From contig NC_081198.1 of assembly GCF_902713425.1 (NCBI RefSeq), positions 21,311,188 to 21,375,187 of the forward strand: a DNA stretch of 64,000 nucleotides, read 5' to 3'. Position numbers and translations under genes: made by a program. The DNA comes from Acipenser ruthenus (Eukaryota > Chordata > Actinopteri > Acipenseriformes > Acipenseridae). Shown one piece after another: positions 37,994 to 47,167 of the stretch. The notes beneath the pieces were generated by a model. That model had not been told where the DNA came from and made no database searches. It saw nothing but the letters and a program-made list of their open reading frames with translations. Every line of letters begins with the position of its first letter. The first letter of the stretch is position 1.

Positions 37994-38987
37994 CTATGAT
38001 TGGGAGGTCGGGACACTCTTCCTACTCTTAGCTCTACGCTTGCTTCGAGGGGGCTTGGGCTTATTTGCAACTCCCATCACCCCTGAGAAGGTACTCACTG
38101 CTGCCTCGTCCAAGAAGGCACCGTCTTTATATGCACAGTACGTGGAGTTGTTGGGGCTATTCAACTCCCCACAAGGTAAGTCTGGTGGAACTTGCTCAGG
38201 GCCCCTCGGAACGTGTGGGTCAGCTTTGTCCTGGGGGGGGTTATGACAGACAGCATTCTTTGGCTGTTACCGTCTGTTGAATTGGAGCTGTTAGCAGACT
38301 TCTGGCTTACCGCGTCCAGGGGTATTCCCATGTCCTCCAGTGCTGTATCTAGGAGGACCTCTAGGGGGCCCCTGGTTTTGCCCATACAAGGGAGGGGGTC
38401 AAGGATGCTTTGAAGGGAGGCCCTTCGCTTGAAGAGGGTCATTGCTACCGAGGTACTGCTGGTCAGGGAAGGTGTTGACCCCGACCTCTCCCTCGGTGCA
38501 TTAGTGAACACCTCTTCTGCGAGGTGTGCTAGGGTTTGTGCCAACGACTGGGAAGGCTGGCTGGGGATGCCCTGGCTGGCTGCTACCTGCCCACTAGGCG
38601 GCAGTGTAGCCGTCCCACTCGCCTCCGTCTCTGCCTGCGAGGGCAAGACTGGGGACTTTGTGTGGACATTAGCTGGTTTTGGATCTATGGGGGCCACCTG
38701 CAACTTGCTGTCTTTGATCCTGATCTTCTTTCTTTTCCCCCCCCTCGTCTCTACCCTTTCTTTTCCCCACCCTCTGCTGGTTCTTCACTCCCTTCCCCTC
38801 CTTCTCACTCTCACTTTCACTGTCGCTTTCGCTTTCCTCCCCCACGGACTCAATCCTTATGGCGTCATAACGAGAGCCGAGGGGGAGTGCTGGCGCTGAG
38901 AGGGCCCTACTCAGGGGGGGGCCGCTGCTGGGTCCGGGCTCCCTCCCTGCCTCGTGTTCTGCATCAGAGGAGCTACTGGAGGAGCTA
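37994..38987 (-). pseudogene. Truncated and frameshifted second ORF of A4
   Basis: It is the 3' part of the 351-codon ORF. It is cut at its 5' end by the insertion junction. The plus-strand G run near 38232-38239 has eight G instead of nine, and an extra C lies in another run near 38738-38745, so the frame is broken more than once. Confidence 0.8.
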
Positions 38988-39048
38988 GATATTAAACTGA
39001 TAAGAACAGATACTACACTTGATCTTAGCCAAAAGGCCGAGAAGCGAT
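38988..39048 (-). pseudogene. U2 5' fragment (nt 1-61) upstream of A4
   Basis: This is an exact U2 5' part that includes GUAGUA, with a complete promoter region. A transcript from this promoter would read U2 nt 1-61 straight into A4. Confidence 0.95.
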
Positions 39049-39661
39049 GGCGACTTGGCCCTTGCCCGGGGCCCCCCAGCCTGGATGGCACAGGGGGATT
39101 CAAAGGTGGGTGCAAAATTTCAAGCACAAGCAGACCCCCAAAAAACGGGCTGCTGCTTCCAGAGGGGAAATGTGCAATTTAAGCAGGAGAAAACAAAACA
39201 AAGCAAAAACACACACATAACACCAAAAACAAAACATAAACTGGCGGAGTGCGTCTTACAAATAGTCATGCCAAGCTGCTATGCTGTGCAAGGTGCCTTG
39301 GGTAACTACAACTGTGCCTCGCTGGCTGGCTGGCTAAGAAGGACCTGGCATAGGGACATGTTCCACCACACTTGTCTGGTTAGCTGCATGCTCCCAGGAA
39401 ACAACCTGCTGCTGTCTACATCATCACCACATGTGAATAAAAGAAAGAAAGACAGCAAGAAAGAAAGAGAGAAAGAAAGAGAGAAAGAGAGAAAGAAAGA
39501 GAGAAAGAAAGAAAGAGAGAAAGAAAGAAAGAGAGAAAGAAAAAAAAAAGAAGTAAAACGGCGGGAAAACTTGCATCAACACTGGCACTCTCCCTCCAGC
39601 AGGGGTAGACAAAATGCTCACAGGAGAGATCCAGATCTGACTTTGACCAACGTTAGAGAAA

Positions 39662-39850
39662 GGTGTGCACCGTTCCCGGATGTACTGCAATACCGGGCCG
39701 ATGCGTGGAGTGGACGGAGCAAGCCCCTGTTCCATCTCCCGATTCCAAAAATCAATTTAATATATGGTCCCCTGATAGGGGACGTATCAGATATTAAACT
39801 GATAAGAACAGATACTACACTTGATCTTAGCTAAAAGGCCGAGAAGCGAT
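39662..39850 (-). ncRNA. RNU2: U2 small nuclear RNA gene, variant
   Basis: This is full length, with a G-to-A change at nt 19 in stem-loop I (position 39832) and a second change in the 3' stem (plus-strand CCCGGATGTACTG, majority CCCGGAGGTACTG). Both promoter elements are present. Whether the variant RNA is stable cannot be told from sequence. Confidence 0.94.
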
Positions 39851-40448
39851 GGCGACTTGGCCCTTGCCCGGGGCCCCCCAGCCCGGACGGCACAGGGGGA
39901 TTCAAAGGTGGGTGCAAAATTCCAAGCACAAGCAGACCCCCCAAAAACGGGCTGCTGCTTCCAGAGGGGAAATGTGCAATTTAAGCAGGAGGAAACAAAA
40001 CAAAGCAAAAACACACACATAACACCAAAAACAAAACATAAACTGGCGGAGTGCGTCTTACAAATAGTCATGCCAAGCTGCTATGCTGTGCAAGGTGCCT
40101 TGGGTAACTACAACTGTGCCTCGCTGGCTGGCTGGCTTGCTAAGAAGGTCCTGGCATAGGGACATGTTCCACCACACTTGTCTGGTTAGCTGCATGCTCC
40201 CAGGAAACAACCTGCTGCTGTCTACATCATCACCACATGTGAATAAAAGAAAGAAAGACAGCAAGAAAGAAAGAGAGAAAGAAAGAGAGAAAGAGAGAAA
40301 GAAAGAGAGAAAGAAAGAAAGAGAAAGAAAAAAAAAGAAGTAAAACGGCGGGAAAACTTGCATCAACACTGGCACTCTCCCTCCAGCAGGGGTAGACAAA
40401 ATGCTCACAGGAGAGATCCAGATCTGACTTTGACCAACGTTAGAGAAA

Positions 40449-40584
40449 GGTGTGCACCGTTCCCAGAGGTACTGCAATACCGGGCCGATGCGTGGAGTGG
40501 ACGGAGCAAGCCCCTGTTCCATCTCCCGATTCCAAAAATCAATTTAATATATGGTCCCCTGATAGGGGACGTATCAGATATTAA
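40449..40584 (-). pseudogene. U2 3' fragment (nt 54-189) at the 3' junction of A5
   Basis: It is cut between nt 53 and 54, as beside A2, A4 and A7. One private change is present (TTCCCAGAGG, plus strand). No U2 5' part lies on the other side of A5. Confidence 0.95.
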
Positions 40585-43500
40585 TACTCTTTTATTGAGA
40601 TTTTACATTTTTTACATTTACACCCATTCGTTTTTTCATTCATTTTACATTTCTTTTAAAGATGACATTCATGCATACAGACATACATTTTGTTTTAAAA
40701 GCATTTAAAATACATTTTAAAAACACCAAGACAATTGTGCTTTGTACATGGTTAAAACAGACACAGATTAAAATCAACATGAAAAAAACCTGTGCTGCTT
40801 TAAAAGTGACTGGAAAAAAAGAACCATCTATAAAAAACCAGTGCTTGTGAGGGCCGGGGAGTGCTCTCTAAAAAGGTTCAAAAGTGAACATAAAACTATA
40901 TTACTAAAACAGGGACAGGGGAAAAGGGACAGTGTATGAAACAGTGAGTTAAAATTCTAAAATTTTAAAACACTTAAAATGTAACTTTTAATAGTTTACA
41001 TTAAAAATCTTTTAGATACATAAAACAAAACAAAACAAAATCAAATAAAACATTCAAAATAAATCAAATCAAAGGTCCATAAAACTGAAACAAAAAGACT
41101 ACATAAAACCAGGGCACCGTTGAAAAACGGTCATGCCAGCTAAAAAGGGCGGAATGCTGGCATGACAAAATAAATAAAAGGCTTAGCGGTGCCCCGTAGT
41201 CCCGCTCCTAGGAGCTAGCGGTTCCAGTTTTTTCCTTTATTCCATCTTCACGTCCTGAAGTCCGGCGATCCTCCACTCCACGCAGGCCTTGTCCTTCCCG
41301 AGGGTCCGGATGTCCAGAATTACAAAGTCCTTGATAAGAGTTTGTGCCCTTCTGGTCGTGGTGATAGTGTCTAGCTCCTGCTTGTGATAGACACAGACGT
41401 TACGGCCTTCCCACAGGATCTGCTTGACAACATTGATGACACGCCAAACGCACTTAGCTGTGCTGGTAGTGATTCCTCCCGCAGGCCCATAGAGCACAGT
41501 CTCAGCGGTCATCTTGGCCGTGTCAGCAAACCTGTTTAGGAAGACAGAGACAGAGAGCCAGACACTGCCAGCCACATCACACTCCCAGAAGATATGGGCT
41601 GGTGTTTCTCTCTTGCGGCACTTTGCATAGGGGCATGTTTCTACTTGGGCTAGTCCCCTCCTGAACATGAACGCTCGAGTGGGGAGTGCACTGTGGACGG
41701 TGTTCCATGCTATATCCTTCTGGACATTACTGAGGCAGCTGTGAGACACATTCTCCCAGATTTTTTGGCTTTGGGTGAGGGAGAAAGTAGCTACTTTTTC
41801 AATTTCCTGGGAACCGGCAAGATATTTAGTTACAGCCTTGTATTCCCAGGAGGCCAATTTTGCTTTATCTAAGCCCAATTTATATATAGTGTCCCTTAAG
41901 GTTCTATAATACAATGGGGGGTCCCAGGAGTACGGCACGGTGTTATCAATAGTGCAGAGGCCCAAGGCCCTGAGACAGGTGGCAAAATAGAAACGATTCA
42001 TGTAACATACCTTCCTGTCCAGGGCCTGGATGTTCTTGATAGTTTGCGTGAGCCCCTGCACTCGGGTGAGCTGCACAACGTCCGGGACCCCCTTACCTCC
42101 CTTCTTGTCGGCTTTACTCAGAGTGGCTCGTTTTACCCTCTCCATCTTGCTGCCCCAGATAAAGCGGTGGATAATGCGGTCCACCACTTTTTTGGTGGTC
42201 CTGTCTGGGGGAAAGATTTTTCCTACATAAGAGAGGATGGGGAACAGTATAGACTTGGTTATTAATACTCTACCCGTCATTGTTAAGGATCTTGTGCTCC
42301 ATCCGCCAATCTTTTTACGGACCTGGTTAATGGCCGCCGTCCAGCTCTGGGCCCCCGAGCTATTGTTCTCAAAAATGAGGCCCAGAATCTTGATTTTGTC
42401 CTTTTTGACAGGGTACATGTCCGACAGTTCCCTATCTACCTGCCAATTTTTAGACACGTAGACTTCGCTCTTGGACTTATTAATCACTGCCCCGGTCGCC
42501 GTGCAGTACTTCTCAAGGATATTACTAATCCGAGGTACTGACGATGTGTTGGTGCAAATGAGTGACACATCGTCCATATATGCTGTTGTTTTGACCTGGA
42601 CCCCGTTGGATCCAGGCAGCTGGAAACCAGTTATATTGGTATCCCTACGAATTGCCTGCAGGAGGGGTTCAATGCACACGACATATAGCAGTGGGGATAG
42701 TGGGCAACCCTGTCTGACCCCTGACTGGATAGATATTTTACCAGTCAGGTGCCTGTTCACCAAGACTCGGGTACTAATGTTTGTATATATGGTTTTAACC
42801 CACTCCCTAAGTCCAGGAGCGAATTTCATCTGGTCCATCACTTTGTACATATATTCATGGCTTACCCTATCGAACGCCTTCTCCTGGTCAAGGTTGAACA
42901 GGCAGAGGGGATGGTTCCGTTCTCTAGAATAAGCCAGAATGTCCCTTGTTAACATTAAAATATCCGTGATGGACCTCCCTGGGACGCCACAAGCCTGGTC
43001 GGAGCCAATGACCAAAGGGAGGTGTACTTGTAGCCGGAGCATCAGAGCTTTGGCTAGTATCTTGTAATCCACGCAAAGGAGGCTGATTGGGCGCCAATTC
43101 CGTAGATCTTTAACTTCCCCTTTCTTATGAAGGAGAGTAATTACACTCTCCCGCATAGAAGGGCCCAACCGCTTCTCCCTGTAGACCGCTCTGTAGACCT
43201 CCGCTAAATGGACTTTTAGCGTGTCCCAAAAAAGATGGTAATACTCACCCGGGATGCCATCTGGACCTGGCGTCTTACCGGTGTTCATGGTCTTAACCGC
43301 CTGGGTGAGCTCCTCCAGCGTGAGTTCTGGGTCCTTCTCCTCCTCCTCGTCGTCCCGCACTGAGTCAGGCTCCAACTGGCTCAGGAACCACTCTATCAGG
43401 GTGTCATCTGTAGCTTTGATGTTATACAGGTCCCTATAGAAGTTCTCTACCACTTTTTTCACTCCCTCACTATCCTCTACTATCCTCCCCCTGCTGTCGA

Positions 43501-43785
43501 GCATGGAGGACATCAAGTGCCGCTTCTCCCTCGTTTTCTGGAAGAAGAAGCGAGTACACTTTTCGTCTTCCTCCATTTTTTGCACTTTTGCATTGTGCAT
43601 GACCTTTCGTTGTTCCTCCCTACAAAGCACTGAAAGATCTAGCTTGGTCTGGGCTATCTCGTCGCTTACAGGGAACCCCCGAAGCTGAAGCAGGCTCAGA
43701 TGCTGGAGGGCAGCATTCAGGTATTTATATTTGGCTCTCCTTTCTTTTGCTTTCCTCTTGCCTGCTGCTATGAAATAACCCTTAG
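40585..43785 (-). mobile_element. Family A LINE copy A5, 5'-truncated in ORF2
   Basis: This 3.2-kb copy holds the 3' UTR and the RT and C-terminal parts of ORF2. The endonuclease, second ORF, ORF1 and 5' UTR are missing. Its 5' end joins U2 spacer (GGCATAGGGACATG), within 25 bp of the spacer position where full-length copies end, not the U2 gene. Confidence 0.9.
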
Positions 43786-43897
43786 GGCATAGGGACATGT
43801 TCCACCACACTTGTCTGGTTAGCTGCATGCTCCCAGGAAACAACCTGCTGCTGTCTACATCATCACCACATGTGAATAAAAGAAAGAAAGACAGCAA
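41237..43897 (-). CDS. Chimeric ORF: U2-spacer-encoded start fused to family A RT, 886 aa
   Basis: An open frame begins in U2 spacer and microsatellite sequence (about 37 codons, MLSFFLLFTCGDD onward, 43786-43897) and continues in frame into ORF2 at KGYFIAAGKRK. It keeps all RT motifs, including AYMDD and the C-terminal knuckle, but has no endonuclease. It may be fortuitous. It would only be expressed by read-through from the U2 gene at 44084-44272 or a cryptic promoter. Confidence 0.5.
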   Translation of the reverse strand: MLSFFLLFTCGDDVDSSRLFPGSMQLTRQVWWNMSLCPKGYFIAAGKRKAKERRAKYKYLNAALQHLSLLQLRGFPVSDEIAQTKLDLSVLCREEQRKVMHNAKVQKMEEDEKCTRFFFQKTREKRHLMSSMLDSRGRIVEDSEGVKKVVENFYRDLYNIKATDDTLIEWFLSQLEPDSVRDDEEEEKDPELTLEELTQAVKTMNTGKTPGPDGIPGEYYHLFWDTLKVHLAEVYRAVYREKRLGPSMRESVITLLHKKGEVKDLRNWRPISLLCVDYKILAKALMLRLQVHLPLVIGSDQACGVPGRSITDILMLTRDILAYSRERNHPLCLFNLDQEKAFDRVSHEYMYKVMDQMKFAPGLREWVKTIYTNISTRVLVNRHLTGKISIQSGVRQGCPLSPLLYVVCIEPLLQAIRRDTNITGFQLPGSNGVQVKTTAYMDDVSLICTNTSSVPRISNILEKYCTATGAVINKSKSEVYVSKNWQVDRELSDMYPVKKDKIKILGLIFENNSSGAQSWTAAINQVRKKIGGWSTRSLTMTGRVLITKSILFPILSYVGKIFPPDRTTKKVVDRIIHRFIWGSKMERVKRATLSKADKKGGKGVPDVVQLTRVQGLTQTIKNIQALDRKVCYMNRFYFATCLRALGLCTIDNTVPYSWDPPLYYRTLRDTIYKLGLDKAKLASWEYKAVTKYLAGSQEIEKVATFSLTQSQKIWENVSHSCLSNVQKDIAWNTVHSALPTRAFMFRRGLAQVETCPYAKCRKRETPAHIFWECDVAGSVWLSVSVFLNRFADTAKMTAETVLYGPAGGITTSTAKCVWRVINVVKQILWEGRNVCVYHKQELDTITTTRRAQTLIKDFVILDIRTLGKDKACVEWRIAGLQDVKME

Positions 43898-44083
43898 GAA
43901 AGAAAGAGAGAAAGAAAGAGAGAAAGAGAGAAAGAAAGAGAGAAAGAAAGAAAGAGAGAAAGAAAAAAAAAGAAGTAAAACGGCGGGAAAACTTGCATCA
44001 ACACTGGCACTCTCCCTCCAGCAGGGGTAGACAAAATGCTCACAGGAGAGATCCAGATCTGACTTTGACCAACGTTAGAGAAA

Positions 44084-44272
44084 GGTGTGCACCGTTCCCG
44101 GAGGTACTGCAATACCGGGCCGATGCGTGGAGTGGACGGAGCAAGCCCCTGTTCCATCTCCCGATTCCAAAAATCAATTTAATATATGGTCCCCTGATAG
44201 GGGACGTATCAGATATTAAACTGATAAGAACAGATACTACACTTGATCTTAGCCAAAAGGCCGAGAAGCGAT
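44084..44272 (-). ncRNA. RNU2: U2 small nuclear RNA gene
   Basis: Full-length majority sequence with 3' box. The upstream region is complete. Confidence 0.97.
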
Positions 44273-44871
44273 GGCGACTTGGCCCTTGCCCGGGGCCCCC
44301 CAGCCCGGACGGCACAGGGGGATTCAAAGGTGGGTGCAAAATTTCAAGCACAAGCAGACCCCCAAAAAACGGGTTGCTGCTTCCAGAGGGGAAATGTGCA
44401 ATTTAAGCAGGAGAAAACAAAACAAAGCAAAAACACACACATAACACCAAAAACAAAACATAAACTGGCGGAGTGCGTCTTACAAATAGTCATGCCAAGC
44501 TGCTATGCTGTGCAAGGTGCCTTGGGTAACTACAACTGTGCCTCGCTGGCTGGCTGGCTTGCTAAGAAGGTCCTGGCATAGGGACATGTTCCACCACACT
44601 TGTCTGGTTAGCTGCATGCTCCCAGGAAACAACCTGCTGCTGCCTACATCATCACCACATGTGAATAAAAGAAAGAAAGACAGCAAGAAAGAAAGAGAGA
44701 AAGAAAGAGAGAAAGAGAGAAAGAAAGAGAGAAAGAAAGAAAGAGAGAAAGAAAAAAAAGAAGTAAAACGGCGGGAAAACTTGCATCAACACTGGCACTC
44801 TCCCTCCAGCAGGGGTAGACAAAATGCTCACAGGAGAGATCCAGATCTGACTTTGACCAACGTTAGAGAAA

Positions 44872-45060
44872 GGTGTGCACCGTTCCCGGAGGTACTGCAA
44901 TACCGGGCCGATGCGTGGAGTGGACGGAGCAAGCCCCTGTGCCATCTCCCGATTCCAAAAATCAATTTAATATATGGTCCCCTGATAGGGGACGTATCAG
45001 ATATTAAACTGATAAGAACAGATACTACACTTGATCTTAGCCAAAAGGCCGAGAAGCGAT
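44872..45060 (-). ncRNA. RNU2: U2 small nuclear RNA gene, variant
   Basis: Full length with one substitution at 44941 (U2 nt 120, A to C in the RNA: GATGGCACAGG). The branch-point and Sm elements are unchanged. Confidence 0.96.
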
Positions 45061-45657
45061 GGCGACTTGGCCCTTGCCCGGGGCCCCCCAGCCCGGACGG
45101 CACAGGGGGATTCAAAGGTGGGTGCAAAATTCCAAGCACAAGCAGACCCCCAAAAAACGGGCTGCTACTTCCAGAGGGGAAATGTGCAATTTAAGCAGGA
45201 GAAAACAAAACAAAGCAAAAACACACACATAACACCAAAAACAAAACATAAACTGGCGGAGTGCGTCTTACAAATAGTCATGCCAAGCTGCTATGCTGTG
45301 CAAGGTGCCTTGGGTAACTACAACTGTGCCTCGCTGGCTGGCTGGCTTGCTAAGAAGGTCCTGGCATAGGGACATGTTCCACCACACTTGTCTGGTTAGC
45401 TGCATGCTCCCAGGAAACAACCTGCTGCTGTCTACATCATCACCACATGTGAATAAAAGAAAGAAAGACAGCAAGAAAGAGAGAAAGAAAGAGAGAAAGA
45501 GAGAAAGAAAGAGAGAAAGAAAGAAAGAGAGAAAGAAAAAAAAAAGAAGTAAAACGTTGGGAAAACTTGCATCAACACTGGCACTCTCCCTCCAGCAGGG
45601 GTAGACAAAATGCTCACAGGAGAGATCCAGATCTGACTTTGACCAACGTTAGAGAAA

Positions 45658-45846
45658 GGTGTGCACCGTTCCCGGAGGTACTGCAATACCGGGCCGATGC
45701 GTGGAGTGGACGGAGCAAGCCCCTGTTCCATCTCCCGATTCCAAAAATCAATTTAATATATGGTCCCCTGATAGGGGACGTATCAGATATTAAACTGATA
45801 AGAACAGATACTACACTTGATCTTAGCCAAAAGGCCGAGAAGCGAT
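45658..45846 (-). ncRNA. RNU2: U2 small nuclear RNA gene
   Basis: Full-length majority sequence. The GC-rich stretch upstream of the start has one change (TTGCTCGGGG for TTGCCCGGGG, plus strand). Confidence 0.97.
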
Positions 45847-46447
45847 GGCGACTTGGCCCTTGCTCGGGGCCCCCCAGCCCGGACGGCACAGGGGGATTCA
45901 AAGGTGGGTGCAAAATTTCAAGCACAAACAGACCCCAAAAAAACGGGCTGCTGCTTCCAGAGGGGAAATGTGCAATTTAAGCAGGAGAAAACAAAACAAA
46001 GCAAAAACACACACATAACACCAAAAACAAAACATAAACTGGCGGAGTGCGTCTTACAAATAGTCATGCCAAGCTGCTATGCTGTGCAAGGTGCCTTGGG
46101 TAACTACAACTGTGCCTCGCTGGCTGGCTGGCTTGCTAAGAAGGTCCTGGCATAGGGACATGTTCCACCACACTTGTCTGGTTAGCTGCATGCTCCCAGG
46201 AAACAACCTGCTGCTGTCTACATCATCACCACATGTGAATAAAAGAAAGAAAGACAGCAAGAAAGAAAGAGAGAAAGAAAGAGAGAAAGAGAGAAAGAAA
46301 GAGAGAAAGAAAGAAAGAGAGAAAGAAAAAAAAAAGAAGTAAAACGGCGGGAAAACTTGCATCAACACTGGCACTCTCCCTCCAGCAGGGGTAGACAAAA
46401 TGCTCACAGGAGAGATCCAGATCTGACTTTGACCAACGTTAGAGAAA

Positions 46448-46561
46448 GGTGTGCACCGTTCCCGGAGGTACTGCAATACCGGGCCGATGCGTGGAGTGGA
46501 CGGAGCAAGCCCCTGTTCCATCTCCCGATTCCAAAAATCAATTTAATATATGGTCCCCTGA
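46448..46561 (-). pseudogene. U2 3' fragment (about nt 76-189) at the 3' junction of A6
   Basis: The fragment ends at CCCCTGA, about 22 nt further into U2 than the usual site. ATA is shared between U2 (CTGATAGGGG) and the usual junction (TTAATACTC), so this could be a later microhomology deletion rather than a separate insertion site. Confidence 0.9.
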
Positions 46562-47167
46562 TACTCTTTTATTGAGATTTTACATTTTTTACATTTACAC
46601 CCATTCGTTTTTTCATTCATTTTACATTTCTTTTAAAGATGACATTCATGCATACAGACATACATTTTGTTTTAAAAGCATTTAAAATACATTTAAAAAC
46701 ACCAAGACAATTGTGCTTTGTACATGGTTAAAACAGACACAGATTAAAATCAACATGAAAAAAACCTGTGCTGTTTTAAAAGTGACTGGAAAAAAAGAAC
46801 CATCTATAAAAAACCAGTGCTTGTGAGGGCCGGGGAGTGCTCTCTAAAAAAGTGAACATAAACCTAGATCTAAAACAGGGACAGGGGAAAAGGGACAGTG
46901 TATAAACAGTGAGTTAAAATTCTAAAATTTTAAAACACTTAAAATGTAACTTTTAATAGTTTACATTAAAAATCTTAAAGATACATAAAACAAAACAAAA
47001 CAAAATCAAATAAAACATTCAAATTAAATCAAAGGTCCATAAAACTGAAACAAAAAGACTACATAAAACCAGGGCACCGTTGAAAAACGGTCATGCCAGC
47101 TAAAAAGGGCGGAATGCTGGCATGACAAAATAAATAAAAGGCTTAGCGGTGCCCCGTAGTCCCGCTC

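Larger units (their letters stand above)
33895..38987 (-). mobile_element. Family A LINE copy A4, 5'-truncated, with target-site duplication
   Basis: This 5.1-kb copy starts inside the second ORF and lacks ORF1 and the 5' UTR. It is the only family A copy whose two flanks are the two halves of one U2 gene: nt 54-189 on the left and nt 1-61 on the right, with GATATTAA duplicated (possibly 9 bp with a leading A). This is the standard product of target-primed reverse transcription with 5' truncation and fixes the family's insertion site. Confidence 0.93.
39049..40584 (-). repeat. U2 tandem block 6
   Basis: This block holds the promoter of the A4 unit, the longest microsatellite in the window (39441-39551), one intact gene, a tract at 40247-40339 and the interrupted gene beside A5. 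Its first spacer carries GGCTGGCTAAGAAGGACC together with a complete U2 upstream region, showing that this spacer variant also exists outside family A junctions. Confidence 0.9.
43786..46561 (-). repeat. U2 tandem block 7 (three intact genes)
   Basis: The genes start at 44272, 45060 and 45846 (spacing 788 and 786). Microsatellites lie at 43881-43974, 44671-44762, 45459-45549 and 46249-46339. The block ends in the interrupted gene beside A6. Confidence 0.92.

Noticed and set aside
39019-39834. Long plus-strand ORFs (up to 271 codons) rich in Lys/Glu/Arg across U2 units
   Set aside because: They run through U2 antisense and the (GAAA)n microsatellite, whose period avoids stops. They recur with every unit and change with tract length, so they are not genes.
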